A stretch of DNA of 25,579 nucleotides from Deltaproteobacteria bacterium UBA2385 (GTDB lineage Bacteria; Myxococcota_A; UBA796; UBA2385), in contig DDSR01000159.1 of the NCBI GenBank assembly GCA_002343455.1, positions 1 through 25,579 of the forward strand, given 5' to 3'. This document shows, in pieces, positions 1-8,200 of the stretch. Position numbers and translations under genes: made by a program. The number at the start of each line of letters is the position of its first letter. Within the stretch, counting starts at the first letter, position 1. A model generated the notes under the pieces. The model saw only the letters and a program-made list of their open reading frames with translations, ran no database searches and had not been told where the DNA came from.

Positions 1-502
1 CCCCCAGGCCCTCCCCAGGCAGCGGCCCCGCCTCGACCTCGTCGTGGCCCTGCCCGCCGACGAGGTCGCCACCCGCCTCGCCCGCGGGCTGCTGTCCTCC
101 GAGCTGCCCTGCGCCGGTCGGGTGGCCAGCCGTCACGCCTGGATCACCATCCGCGACGGCGAGCGCCACTTCTGGTCGCCGAACCTGGACATCGAGTTCA
201 CCGAGGGCCCTGAAGGCACCGTGCTGCGGGGGCGCTTCGGACCCCAGCCGGCGGTCTGGACGATGTTCGTGTTCATCTACGCCATCCTGGGCACAGCCGG
301 GACGATCTCGCTGGTGATGGGGCTGGTGCAGCTCAGCCTGGACAGCCCGCCCTGGGCCCTGCTGGCCTCGGCCTCGCTCTTCGCCCTGATCGGCTTCGTC
401 TACGGGGCGGCCTTCATCGGGCAGGGGCTCGGCAGCGGTCAGATCGCCGAGATCCGCCTGTTCATCGACCGGGCCCTGTTTCGGGACTGTGCGCCGGGCT
501 GA
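1..502 (+). CDS. Hypothetical membrane protein, 5' end outside window
   Basis: The reading frame is open to the left edge of the window, so the gene probably begins upstream. A GTG at 44 is the first in-window start and would give 152 residues. The visible part is a soluble N-terminal region of about 70 residues rich in charged and beta-like segments, then two hydrophobic helices. The first helix follows PAVWTMF at about residues 69-95 and the second covers about 103-128 (counted from the GTG at 44). This suggests a small inner-membrane protein with a cytoplasmic head. I do not recognise the family. Its last 41 bases overlap the 3' end of the convergent MATE gene, so the two cannot both be expressed without antisense transcription over that stretch. 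Confidence 0.6.
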   Translation, partial: PQALPRQRPRLDLVVALPADEVATRLARGLLSSELPCAGRVASRHAWITIRDGERHFWSPNLDIEFTEGPEGTVLRGRFGPQPAVWTMFVFIYAILGTAGTISLVMGLVQLSLDSPPWALLASASLFALIGFVYGAAFIGQGLGSGQIAEIRLFIDRALFRDCAPG

Positions 503-1841
503 AGGCCTGAACCCAGCGCCCGCGGGACCAGACGACGACCAGGGCGAGGCAGCGGACGGCCCAGTCGATGGTGGTGCCGATCCAGATGCCCAGCAGGCCC
601 ATGTCCAGGACGAAGGCCAGCAGCACGCAGGCGATCAGCCGCACGAAGACCGGGCCGACCAGGGCGATGCGCAGCGGGCTGCGGGTGTCGCCGGCCGCGC
701 GCAGGCTGCTGGCCAGGGTGTCGGCCAGGGCCATCAGCGGCTGGGCCAGGGCGGCCACCCGCAGGCAGTCGGCGCCGGTGGCGATCACCTCGGGATCGGT
801 GGTGAAGGCGCCCACGAGGAGCTCGGGCAGGAGGAGGAAGAGCAGGCTGACGAGGCCGAGGGCGGACATGCCCAGGGCGGAGGCGACCCAGCCGACCCGC
901 GCGGCCTCCTCGGGCTGGTCGGCGCCCAGGCGGCGGGCGACCAGCGAGCCGCTGGCGACGCCGAAGCCGGCCGCGGCGATGAAGCCGAGGCTCTCGATGG
1001 CGATCAGGCTCTGGTTGGCGGCCATGGCGACGGGGCCGAGCTGACCGACCAGCCCGGCGAAGACCAGGAAGCCCGAGTGGAAGACCAACTTCTCGCCCAG
1101 GGTGGGCAGGCTGACCTTCAGGACGGGGCGCAGGGCTGGCAGCAGCGGGCGGTAGGGGGGCCCCAGGGAGACGGGGCCGCCGCGACGGCGCAGCAGGCCG
1201 AGCAGCACCAGGGCGTGCAGGGCGAAGGCGGCGACCGAGCCGATCGCCGAGCCGGCCACGCCCAATGCCGGCAGGCCCCAGGCGCCGAAGAGCAGGCCGT
1301 AGGAGAGGACCAGGTTGAGCACACCGGCGACGACGCTGACCCGCATGGGGGTGCGGGTGTCGCCGCCGGCCTGCAGGGCGGTCATCGCGGCGGCGCCCAG
1401 CACCTGCAGCGGCGTCGCGGCGAAGAGCCAGCCCATGTAGGTCAGGGCCATCGCCTGGACGGCGGGCTCGCCAGCCCCGCCCATGCCCAGGGCGATCGGC
1501 TCGCGCAGCAGGAAGCCCAGCAGGCCCACCAGCAGCCCGACCCCGCCGGCGAAGGCGAGCGAGGCCGAGACGGTGCGGCGGGCCAGCTCGACCTGCCCGG
1601 CGCCGACCGCGCGCCCGACGACGGCCACGATGCCGGCCCCCATCGCGCCGCAGACGCTGAAGACCGACCAGAGCAGCGGCCCGCTGATCTGCATGGAGGC
1701 GAGGGCGTCGGGGCTGAAGCGCCCCAGCAGCAGGCGGTCGGTGAAGAGGACCGCGGTGTGCAGCAGGCCCTGCACGATGGCCGGCGCGGCGAGGCGGGCG
1801 ATCTCGGCGGCGAGGGCTGGCAGGGGCGTGGAGGGGCGCAC
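462..1841 (-). CDS. MATE family efflux transporter
   Basis: A 459-residue polytopic protein of the usual length for MATE/NorM exporters, which expel cationic drugs and metabolites in exchange for Na+ or H+. About twelve hydrophobic segments are visible. The N-terminal half has the family pattern around LFTDRLLLGRFSPDALA, GAGIVAVVGRAVGAGQ and LQAGGDTRTPM. The second half repeats it with ANQSLIAIESLGFIAAAGFG and SLRAAGDTRSPLRIAL, as expected of an internally duplicated transporter. The start is a GTG at 1841; no strong Shine-Dalgarno sequence is visible and the exact start is uncertain by a few codons. It stands alone on the minus strand; the next minus-strand gene upstream (a TadE pseudopilin) ends 43 bases before it. 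The substrate cannot be told from sequence. Confidence 0.93.
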   Translation of the reverse strand: MRPSTPLPALAAEIARLAAPAIVQGLLHTAVLFTDRLLLGRFSPDALASMQISGPLLWSVFSVCGAMGAGIVAVVGRAVGAGQVELARRTVSASLAFAGGVGLLVGLLGFLLREPIALGMGGAGEPAVQAMALTYMGWLFAATPLQVLGAAAMTALQAGGDTRTPMRVSVVAGVLNLVLSYGLLFGAWGLPALGVAGSAIGSVAAFALHALVLLGLLRRRGGPVSLGPPYRPLLPALRPVLKVSLPTLGEKLVFHSGFLVFAGLVGQLGPVAMAANQSLIAIESLGFIAAAGFGVASGSLVARRLGADQPEEAARVGWVASALGMSALGLVSLLFLLLPELLVGAFTTDPEVIATGADCLRVAALAQPLMALADTLASSLRAAGDTRSPLRIALVGPVFVRLIACVLLAFVLDMGLLGIWIGTTIDWAVRCLALVVVWSRGRWVQAFSPAHSPETGPGR

Positions 1842-1884
1842 GCGGCCGGCTATCGCTGCGGACGCCCGGCGGGATGCGTCGGGC

Positions 1885-2301
1885 TCAGTACTGGGTCTGG
1901 AGCAGGGCGACCTGGACGGAGTGAACGTCGCGGGGCCCCAGGGCCAGCCCCACCAGCGGCGGGACGCTGCGGCTCATCTCGCAGCGCAGGGCCGTGGGGC
2001 CCAGGTCGACCATCACGGCCTGGTGCTGGCAGTCGGCGCAGGGCAGGCCGGTGAGGCGCTGCAGGGCCGCCAGGGACTCGGCCTCGGCGACCGCGCGGAG
2101 GGTGGCGATGTTCTGGCCGGACGAGCCGGGGTCCAGGAAGGAGGCCACCCGGCAGCCCTCGTTGGCCGCGGCCTCCAGGCTGGTCTTGTGGAAGGCCAGC
2201 CAGCCGAGCTCGAAGACCAGGGCGAGCGCCGTCAGCCAGATGGGCAGGCAGAGGGCGAATTCCAGGGCGTGGCTGCCCTGGCGGCGTGAGCGACGGAGCA
2301 T
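1885..2301 (-). CDS. TadE-like pseudopilin with four conserved cysteines (cluster A)
   Basis: From the ATG at 2301 the product has 138 residues: a short basic leader MLRRSRRQG, then SHALEFALCLPIW leading into one membrane helix. That is the class IVb prepilin pattern, with cleavage after Gly and Glu at +5. TadE-family minor pseudopilins act with Flp pili or related secretion systems in the envelope. The mature part has cysteines in GCR, CADC and LRCE contexts, shared with the paralogue at 9401-9835. A second in-frame ATG at 2328 with an identical ribosome-binding site would add nine residues (MLRPPEEDP). I prefer 2301 because it gives the standard short basic leader. It is divergent from the TadE/TadG pair at 2494-3968. 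Confidence 0.85.
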   Translation of the reverse strand: MLRRSRRQGSHALEFALCLPIWLTALALVFELGWLAFHKTSLEAAANEGCRVASFLDPGSSGQNIATLRAVAEAESLAALQRLTGLPCADCQHQAVMVDLGPTALRCEMSRSVPPLVGLALGPRDVHSVQVALLQTQY

Positions 2302-2347
2302 GGGGTCCTCCTCAGGAGGACGAAGCATGGGGTCCTCCTCAGGAGGA
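2297..2347 (-). repeat. Tandem duplication of a ribosome-binding site plus start codon
   Basis: Two copies of a 24-base sequence, 2297-2320 and 2324-2347, are identical and offset by 27 bases, so the reading frame is kept. On the minus strand each copy reads TCCTCCTGAGGAGGACCCC followed by ATG, that is, a strong GGAGG with a 5-base spacer and a start codon. Each copy also holds an inverted repeat (TCCTCCT, one base, AGGAGGA), so the Shine-Dalgarno sequence can pair with the anti-Shine-Dalgarno-like TCCTCC in its own copy or in the other copy. The duplication gives the TadE gene two alternative starts, at 2328 and 2301. Confidence 0.9.
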
Positions 2348-2493
2348 GGTGAATCGGCCCGGGAGCCCTCCCCCTCGGTCACGGTCCGTCACGCCCTCCT
2401 TCCCCGAAGGGGGACGAGCTCCGCAAGTGGGACGAGACAGCTCGTGACGTCGGGTCCGGCAAGCCCTCCTCCTCCGGGCCGATCTCCCTGTGC
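2348..2493. promoter_or_regulatory. Divergent control region between the two arms of Tad cluster A
   Basis: About 146 bases separate the minus-strand TadE leader repeats from the plus-strand TadE start, so both promoters should lie here. I see no confident -35/-10 pair. The region holds an inverted repeat ACGAGCT (2414-2420) and AGCTCGT (2439-2445), a direct repeat GGGACGAG (2412-2419 and 2429-2436), and a short hairpin CCTTC-CCC-GAAGG (2398-2410). These could be binding sites for a regulator shared by the two arms, but this is inference from symmetry only. Confidence 0.35.
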
Positions 2494-2886
2494 ATGAAAA
2501 CCTCACACCGCCAAGCCAACGTGGCCATCGAGTTCCTGGTCACCCTCCTCCTCCTCATCTCGATCGGGATGTCGGTCGGTCGGGTCGGCGCCTTCCTGGC
2601 CGAGAAGCAGCGCTTCGTCCAGGCGACCTTCGAGGCGGCCCGCTACGCCGCGATGGGCCCCGATCTCCCCAGCCAGGGGGAGGTCCGAGCCTACGCCGAC
2701 GAGGTGATGAGCGCGCAGGGCCTGGACGCTTCGCAGCTCTCGCTCTCCATCTCCCATGGGCTCGACGGGGAGGACGAGATCGTCACCGTCGTGGCCGAGC
2801 TCCCGGTCCAGGTCGGGCTCGGCGGGGCCCTGCTGCCCACGACCCATCTGCAGGGATTCACCCTCGTGATCACTGGAGGCACCTGA
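2494..2886 (+). CDS. TadE-like pseudopilin (cluster A)
   Basis: A 130-residue protein with the TadE layout: short leader MKTSHRQA, then NVAIEFLVTLLLLISIGM forming the single membrane helix, then about 95 periplasmic residues. The Glu at +5 after the predicted cleavage point is present, but the residue before cleavage is Ala rather than the usual Gly. The prepilin peptidase may therefore cut it less well, or the protein may stay uncleaved. The start is ATG 2494; no clear Shine-Dalgarno is seen (the upstream bases are CTCCCTGTGC), and a GTG at 2490 lies in another frame. Its TGA overlaps the ATG of the following TadG-like gene (TGATG), so the two are translationally coupled. No cysteines are present in the mature region. 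Confidence 0.82.
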   Translation: MKTSHRQANVAIEFLVTLLLLISIGMSVGRVGAFLAEKQRFVQATFEAARYAAMGPDLPSQGEVRAYADEVMSAQGLDASQLSLSISHGLDGEDEIVTVVAELPVQVGLGGALLPTTHLQGFTLVITGGT

Positions 2887-3968
2887 TGTTCGCCCCATTC
2901 GCCCGCCGCGGCAACTACACCGGCCTGCTGATCCTCTCCCTGCCGGTCGTGCTGGGAGGCGGCGCCATCGTGGTCGACCTCTCCACCCAGAAGGTCATCC
3001 GGACCCAGCTCCAGGCGGTCGCCGACATCGCCGCGATGGCCGGCACCGAGGAGCTCGACGGGACCCAGGAGGGGCTGGAGCGCGCGCGCGCGAAGGCCGC
3101 GCGGGCCGCGGCGCGAAACACGGTCAACGGCCGGCTGGCGGCGATCCACGAGGACGACCTGCTGACCGGCGCCTGGCGACCGGCCCAGGGCGAGCTGGAT
3201 GTCGACGCCCCGGTCGAAGAGATCGACTCGTTGCAGGTGGCGGTGGGCGACGGGGCGATCCCGACCACGCTGGCCCGGATCGCCTTCAACGACGACACGA
3301 TGTCCGCCAGCGGCGCCTCCACCGGCTTCCGGCCGCCCGACGAAGCTGCCAGCGCGATCGGCTGCTACCTGCCGCTCGCCATCGCCTCCTGCCTCTTCGA
3401 CCTCTACACCGTCGAGCAGCTCAACGAGATCACGCTGGTCGTCAACCCGGCGGGCATCGACAACGCGGGCTGGGGTCGGGTCGGCGCCAGCCCCAGCGCC
3501 AGCTTCGCCCGCGACCAGCTCCGGGACTGCGAGCAAGATGGAATCATCGAGGTCGGCGACCAGGTCGGCCTGATGAACGGCGTCGCCTCGACCGCGGTGA
3601 ACGAGGTCCACGACCAGCTCAAGGTCACGTCGACGAGGTGGGATCCCGACTGGGGAACCCAGCCCCCGCGCATGAGCGGCAGCGCCCTGAGCGCGAGCCA
3701 GTACGGCCGCACGCTGGAGGGTGCCATCATCGTCTTCGATGGCGGCAGCGGCTACTGCCAGGGCGGCGGGGGCTCCTTCAACGGCTCCGAGCCCTTGGTG
3801 GGCTTCGCCTGGGCGGCGATCTACGATGTCCGCACCAGCGGCTCGTCGACCGAGAAGAACATCAAGCTGAAGCTGGACACCTACGTCGACCGCAGCATCG
3901 GCCTGCGCGGCGGCGGCGGCACCTTCGCGGGGGTGACCTGGCAGCCACCGCCGCTGCTGGTGCGCTGA
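2886..3968 (+). CDS. TadG-like pseudopilin without VWA domain (cluster A)
   Basis: A 360-residue protein starting with MFAPFARRGNYTGLLILSLP, a basic leader and one membrane helix, then a segment VIRTQLQAVADIAAMAGTEEL typical of TadG (Flp pilus-assembly, TadE/G-like) N-termini. The same RRGNY leader occurs in the VWA-containing protein at 9845-11095. The rest (residues about 80-360) is a presumably periplasmic region ending in glycine-rich beta-like sequence. I see no MIDAS motif, so this one appears to lack the von Willebrand A domain that its paralogue carries. The start is supported by GGAGG eight bases before ATG 2886 and the TGATG overlap with the upstream gene. It stops two bases before the convergent TPR gene. 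Confidence 0.78.
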   Translation: MFAPFARRGNYTGLLILSLPVVLGGGAIVVDLSTQKVIRTQLQAVADIAAMAGTEELDGTQEGLERARAKAARAAARNTVNGRLAAIHEDDLLTGAWRPAQGELDVDAPVEEIDSLQVAVGDGAIPTTLARIAFNDDTMSASGASTGFRPPDEAASAIGCYLPLAIASCLFDLYTVEQLNEITLVVNPAGIDNAGWGRVGASPSASFARDQLRDCEQDGIIEVGDQVGLMNGVASTAVNEVHDQLKVTSTRWDPDWGTQPPRMSGSALSASQYGRTLEGAIIVFDGGSGYCQGGGGSFNGSEPLVGFAWAAIYDVRTSGSSTEKNIKLKLDTYVDRSIGLRGGGGTFAGVTWQPPPLLVR

Positions 3969-3970
3969 GC

Positions 3971-6016
3971 TCAGAGGCTGCCGACCTGGTTCAACCGAAA
4001 GCGGTTGCCGCTCTCGGGGCTCCAGGTCCACTGGAGCTCGCCCAGCACGGTGCTGGCGCTCAGCCCGATCTCCTGGTTGCCACCCTGCTCGTCGAAGTCC
4101 TCGACCCCGTCGAAGCGGAGCTGGATGTGCTCGTCGACGATGATGTTCTCGGTCGCGGTGAAGACCTGGTCCCCGTACTTCAGGCGGAAGAGGGGGCGCA
4201 GCACGGCCAGCTCGCGGGGCAGGGTGATGACGACCCCGTCCTTGAGCAGGCGGTTCTGGTCGATGGAGAGCAGCGAGCCCTGCTCGGCCTCGGCGGCGAT
4301 GCGCTCCAGCACGCCGCGGGGTGAGGCATTCGGCGCGCTGCGCTCGACGGCGGCGGCGCGGGCCAGCGCGTCTTCCGGCTGGGCGCGGCCCTTTCGCAGC
4401 TCCTCGTCCAGCGCGATCTTGTACTCGTCGGTGTCGACCCAGAGCACGGCCTGGTCGGTGACCAGGATGGCCCGGTGGGTGACGATGTCGGCCACGGTCT
4501 TGGGCTTGCCGTGCAGCTCGAAGCGGATCTCGACGGTGCCGAAGTCGGTGAGCTTGCCCTTGGGCACGGCGGGCTGGGTCGGGCCGCCGACGAAGGTCTG
4601 GTAGTCGTCGGCGTGCATATCGGTGAACTGCAGGGCCAGGACCAGGGTGGCGTTGTGCAGGTCCTGGCCGCTGCGGTTGTTGACCCCGACGTCGAGCTTG
4701 CTGCCCAGCAGGGTGGGCTTGACCTGCAGGTCCAGCCAGGCGTCCTCGGGGAAGATGCGGCGGAAGTCGGCGCCCAGCAGGGTCTGCGAGAACTCGATGT
4801 CGGAGAGCAGGAAGTCCCACTGCTCCTGGGTGCGGCGGCGGCTGAAGTGGTCGAGCACCTTGCGGCGGCCGCCCTCGAAGTCGCCGCGGTCGAAGGCGAG
4901 GCGGGCGAGCTGCAGATCGGGGCTCATGTAGCCGGCACCCAGCATGGTCGCCTTGTAGAGCTCGATGACGTAGCTGCCTTCGCGGGTCTTGCGGAGGAAG
5001 CTGCGCATCGTGTACGGATCGAGCATGTCGGTGAGGGCGTCGGCCTGGCGGGGGTAGTAGGCGGCGGCCTGCTGCAGGTTGAGCAGGGCGGCGTCGGGCT
5101 GGCCGGTGCGCGCCTGGAGCACGCCCAGCAACAGGAAGGCCGGGGCGGTGCGGTCGGGGTGGCGCTCGATGAAGTCGGTCAGCAGGGCCTCGACCTGGGC
5201 GGCGCCTTCGGGCTGGTCGGCCTTGCCACTCTCGATCAGGGCGATGGCCAGCAGCATATGGGCCTCGCGCTCGTGGGGGGCGAGGCGGATGGCCTCGCTG
5301 GCGGCGGCCTCGGCTGTGGCCCAGTCGCCGTTGTACACGGCGAGGTAGGCGCGGTCGCGCACGGTGCAGAGACGGTCCCACTCGGCGAGGTGGCGGTAGT
5401 AGATCTCGCTGTAGCTGACGAGGCTGTCGATCAGCTCGGCTTCGAGCTCGCGCTGCTCTCGGCCCAGGTCCATCCGGGCCTCTTGCCGGCTGCGCAGGTC
5501 CTCCAGCAGCTGCCGGGCCTGCTCCCGGTCCACCGTCAGCGAGCCGCTGGGTCCCAGCGGCCCCATCTCCCCCTCCCCGCCGATGACCGAGAGCGTGCCG
5601 AGCATCAGCTCGCTGGTCAGGCTCCACATGGCCTCCTGATCCTCGGCCTCGGCCTGGGTGCTGTAGATGCGGAAGAGCACGTCCATCAGCTCGCGCCGAG
5701 CGCCCAGGACCTCGGGCGCGACCCCGCGGTAGTCGCGGCGGGCCATGGTCTGGAGGTAGGCGCCGAGGTCGGCGGACTGCTCGATGGCGAGGTCGATCTC
5801 GTGGATGAGCTGGACGGTCTTGTCGAGATCGTAGCTGGCTTCGGCGGCGGGCGCCTCCAGCGCCTCCAGCACCGGGGCGAACTGCTCGGCGGCGCGCTGC
5901 TCGTGGGCGAGGCGGGCCTGGTGCTTGACCAGGGCGCGGCCGCCAATCAGCAGGGTCAGCGCGAGGCCGGCGCCGATCAGCAGCCGGGGCGCGCGTGAGG
6001 GAGCCTTCGTCTCCAT
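3971..6016 (-). CDS. Membrane-anchored TPR-containing hypothetical protein
   Basis: A 681-residue protein. Residues about 10-27 form a single N-terminal membrane helix after a basic start (METKAPSRAPR), so most of the chain should be periplasmic or anchored at the inner-membrane surface. Residues 30-215 are largely helical and charged. About 225-330 contains tetratricopeptide-like helical pairs (AYLAVYNGDWATAEAAASEAIRL; FLLLGVLQARTGQPDAALLNL). From about 430 there are beta-rich segments resembling Ig-like folds, including LDVGVNNRSGQDLHNATL and near the C-terminus. AGGAGGT four bases before ATG 6016 fixes the start. I do not recognise the family. TPR proteins usually scaffold envelope complexes, and this gene ends two bases from the Tad cluster A TadG-like gene, but a functional link is only a guess. 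Confidence 0.8.
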   Translation of the reverse strand: METKAPSRAPRLLIGAGLALTLLIGGRALVKHQARLAHEQRAAEQFAPVLEALEAPAAEASYDLDKTVQLIHEIDLAIEQSADLGAYLQTMARRDYRGVAPEVLGARRELMDVLFRIYSTQAEAEDQEAMWSLTSELMLGTLSVIGGEGEMGPLGPSGSLTVDREQARQLLEDLRSRQEARMDLGREQRELEAELIDSLVSYSEIYYRHLAEWDRLCTVRDRAYLAVYNGDWATAEAAASEAIRLAPHEREAHMLLAIALIESGKADQPEGAAQVEALLTDFIERHPDRTAPAFLLLGVLQARTGQPDAALLNLQQAAAYYPRQADALTDMLDPYTMRSFLRKTREGSYVIELYKATMLGAGYMSPDLQLARLAFDRGDFEGGRRKVLDHFSRRRTQEQWDFLLSDIEFSQTLLGADFRRIFPEDAWLDLQVKPTLLGSKLDVGVNNRSGQDLHNATLVLALQFTDMHADDYQTFVGGPTQPAVPKGKLTDFGTVEIRFELHGKPKTVADIVTHRAILVTDQAVLWVDTDEYKIALDEELRKGRAQPEDALARAAAVERSAPNASPRGVLERIAAEAEQGSLLSIDQNRLLKDGVVITLPRELAVLRPLFRLKYGDQVFTATENIIVDEHIQLRFDGVEDFDEQGGNQEIGLSASTVLGELQWTWSPESGNRFRLNQVGSL

Positions 6017-6086
6017 GGGACCTCCTGCGGAGCCTTAAGCGGCTCGGCGGTCGGCCGGGGTATCAGGAGGGCCACAGGGAGGCCCG

Positions 6087-6812
6087 ATGCTCGTGCTCAT
6101 CACCGCCGATCGGCGAGAGGCCGCGCCCCTCGTCTCCGCTGCCGGGAGGGTGCGGCCCCCTCGGCCCGAGGTCGTGCTCAAGGAGAGCCTCGTGCAGGCC
6201 GTGCGCGCGGCGGGCGGCCTCCCCCTGCTGCTGCCGCCGGGCGCCCTCTCGGCGGAGGAGCTGCGCGCCCTGCTCGACCTCGCCCGGGCAGTGGTGGTCA
6301 GCGGAGGGGCCTTCGACATCCACCCCTCGCACTACGGCCGCGCGACCCGGGCCCGGCTGGACCGCGTCGACGAGGCTCGCACCGGGCTGGAGCTGCCCCT
6401 CTGTCGCCTCGCCCTGGCCCGCGGGGTGCCGATCCTGGGCGTCTGCGGGGGGATGCAGGCCCTGGCAGTGGCGGCGGGCGGTAGCCTCGTCCAGGACATC
6501 GGCAGCGAGCTGCAGGGAGCCTTGGAGCACGAGCAGCCCACCGATCCGGCCACCCCCTGGCACGATGTGCTGCTGGAGGGCCGCCTGGCCGCGGCGATGG
6601 GCCCGCGCGTCGCGGTCAACAGCACCCACCACCAGGCGGTCGAGGACCCAGGCGCGCTGCGGATCGTCGGCCGGTCCCCCGACGGCGTGGTCGAGGCGGT
6701 TGAGCTCCCCGGCCACCCCTTCGCCCTGGGGGTCCAGTGGCACCCCGAGCTGCTCGACCCGCCCGCGCAGGCCCCCTTCCGGATGCTGGTCGAGGCGGCT
6801 CAGAAGTTGTAG
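6087..6812 (+). CDS. Gamma-glutamyl-gamma-aminobutyrate hydrolase family protein (peptidase C26, class I amidotransferase fold)
   Basis: A 241-residue cytoplasmic enzyme of the PuuD/peptidase C26 group, which hydrolyse gamma-glutamyl amides such as gamma-glutamyl-GABA. The nucleophile elbow is GVCGGMQ with Cys120, the substrate-side motif is NSTHHQ (178-183), and the other triad members are His219 and Glu221 in QWHPE. The GCG-less elbow with Gly after Cys, where most relatives have Arg (GICRGMQ), is a small deviation that may alter specificity. The start ATG 6087 is preceded by AGGGAGG at good spacing. Its last 13 bases overlap the convergent DUF1571 gene. No polyamine genes are nearby, so the in vivo substrate is open. 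Confidence 0.9.
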   Translation: MLVLITADRREAAPLVSAAGRVRPPRPEVVLKESLVQAVRAAGGLPLLLPPGALSAEELRALLDLARAVVVSGGAFDIHPSHYGRATRARLDRVDEARTGLELPLCRLALARGVPILGVCGGMQALAVAAGGSLVQDIGSELQGALEHEQPTDPATPWHDVLLEGRLAAAMGPRVAVNSTHHQAVEDPGALRIVGRSPDGVVEAVELPGHPFALGVQWHPELLDPPAQAPFRMLVEAAQKL

Positions 6813-7513
6813 GCGGGGTTGTCGTTGTCGAAGTCGCTGTCGGTGAGGCCGGGCGAGAGGTTGACCTGCCGGAACTCGTAGTCGGCGACCTGCCGGAGTT
6901 GCCCATCGTCCATGTCCCAGGAGCGCAGCCGGGTCAGCAGGCCGCTGGCCTCGGAGAGGCACATGTCCACCCGATAGGCGTAGAGGGCCGGGTCCTTGTC
7001 CTTGGGCAGGCCGATGCTGGTACACCAGGAGGGCTCGCCGTTGATGACCTGGGCGCCCCCGTCCGAGAAGGTCGCGCTGAGGGTGGCGCTGGCCTCCAGG
7101 CGGTCGGTCTGGCTGAGGATCAGCTTCGCCACGTTGGACAGGTCGATCATCTCGATGCCGTGCCGGCTGCCGCGCTTGGCGATGCGGCCGTTGGGGTCCA
7201 GGCTGAGGGTGGGCAGCATCGGGCCGGGCTTGACCATCATGTTGCCGTCGTTCCAGCCGCGCTTGTACAGCAGCTCGCGGCCCTTGTAGGTGTCGCCGAT
7301 CCAGTGGATGTAGATCTCCATCGGCTTGCGGAACTTGATCGACATCAGGTGCTGGGGCTGCTGCTTGCCGTCCACCCACTCCTGCCGTTGGAAGGTGTAG
7401 GTGTACTCTTGGAGCGCGTCGGCGGCGCTGCGCATCCGCTCCAGGCGGGCGCGTACGTCGGCCGGACCGGGCATGGCGAGGGCAGGGGCGAGGAGCAGGA
7501 GCAGTGCAGTCAT
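6800..7513 (-). CDS. DUF1571 family exported protein
   Basis: A 237-residue protein with a short hydrophobic leader MTALLLLLAPALA and a likely signal peptidase I site after ALA-M, so it should be periplasmic. The body matches what I know of DUF1571: an opening YTYTFQRQEWVDGK segment, then FRKPMEIYIHWIG, KGRELLYKRGWNDG and a late DMCLSEASGLLTRL region. Proteins of this family have a LolA/LppX-like outline and are of unknown function, so a lipid or lipoprotein carrier role is only suggested. Two cysteines (in SWCTS and DMCLS) could form a disulfide. The start ATG 7513 has no obvious Shine-Dalgarno. It ends inside the 3' end of the convergent C26 gene. Confidence 0.8.
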   Translation of the reverse strand: MTALLLLLAPALAMPGPADVRARLERMRSAADALQEYTYTFQRQEWVDGKQQPQHLMSIKFRKPMEIYIHWIGDTYKGRELLYKRGWNDGNMMVKPGPMLPTLSLDPNGRIAKRGSRHGIEMIDLSNVAKLILSQTDRLEASATLSATFSDGGAQVINGEPSWCTSIGLPKDKDPALYAYRVDMCLSEASGLLTRLRSWDMDDGQLRQVADYEFRQVNLSPGLTDSDFDNDNPAYNF

Positions 7514-7564
7514 GGGTGCGGTGTATCCGGATCTGGGAACCCCAGGAGAGGTCCGGGCCGTCCC

Positions 7565-8200
7565 TCAGCCCGCTTCGGGCCTGCCCTCGAGGTCCCGCGC
7601 GGTGGGCGAGCGAGGCACGGAGTCCGCTGACGGCAGGGTGCCCAGCAGCCGATCGGCGAGGTGGAGGCTGACTCCGTACCAGTACTCCTCGTTCTTGTAG
7701 TGGTGCAGGCGGTGATGCCGGATCCGGCTGCGCATGAAGGCGGTCCGCGGCGTGCAGGGGATGTGGCAGACGTAGTGGACCCACTCGTAGGCCAGGGCGA
7801 TGCTGGTGGTCGAGAGCACGGTCGTCAGCGCCAGGGCCGGGGTCGGCGCCAGCAGCCAGGCCGCGCCGCCCACCAGGGGTATGCTGGCCAGCAGGGTCGG
7901 CAGGGGGATGAAGACCAGGGGCAGGTCGCTGGGGTCGCGGTGGTGCTTGCGGTGCTCTCGCGAGGCGATCGGGTCGATCGTCAGGCCCAGGAAGCGCCGC
8001 GGCCGCAGGTGCAGCAGGTGCACGTGGATCAGCCACTCGGTGAAGGGGTGGACCGCCAGCAACAGCAGGGGGATGAGCGGGTCCCAGGGGGTCCAGCCGC
8101 CGACCCACAGGCGCGCGCCGAGCAGCGACGCCCACAGCAGCAACAGGATCCGGGGCGAGGGGAAGCGGAGGAAGGTGCGGAGGGCCTGGGCGGTGGTCAT
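7565..8200 (-). CDS. Fatty acid hydroxylase / sterol desaturase superfamily membrane enzyme
   Basis: A 211-residue integral membrane di-iron oxygenase-type protein. The histidine clusters expected of PF04116 are present: H51, H59, H61 and H64 in the first helix pair, H83-RK-H86-H87, H142/H146, and H162-H163/H166-H167 in RHHRLHHYKNEEYWYG. The tail GVSLHLADRLLGT also matches the family. Known members hydroxylate or desaturate acyl chains, sterols or carotenoids. The length is near that of short fatty acid 2-hydroxylase-like proteins. The start ATG 8200 shares ATGA with the stop of the upstream FadR-like regulator, so the two are translationally coupled. The acyl substrate is inferred from the neighbouring regulator type, not shown. 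Confidence 0.87.
   Translation of the reverse strand: MTTAQALRTFLRFPSPRILLLLWASLLGARLWVGGWTPWDPLIPLLLLAVHPFTEWLIHVHLLHLRPRRFLGLTIDPIASREHRKHHRDPSDLPLVFIPLPTLLASIPLVGGAAWLLAPTPALALTTVLSTTSIALAYEWVHYVCHIPCTPRTAFMRSRIRHHRLHHYKNEEYWYGVSLHLADRLLGTLPSADSVPRSPTARDLEGRPEAG

Noticed and set aside
2490..2885. N-terminal extension of the TadG-like frame starting at a GTG at 2490
   Set aside because: The segment before 2886 is the wrong frame of the TadE gene and is Arg/Pro/Gly-rich. The ATG at 2886 has a good ribosome-binding site and starts directly with the pseudopilin leader.
2691..5627. A 978-codon open frame on the minus strand across Tad cluster A and the TPR gene
   Set aside because: It is Arg/Pro/Ala/Gly-rich with low-complexity runs, covers two well-supported genes, and has no recognisable domain. 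Very high GC leaves long open antisense frames.
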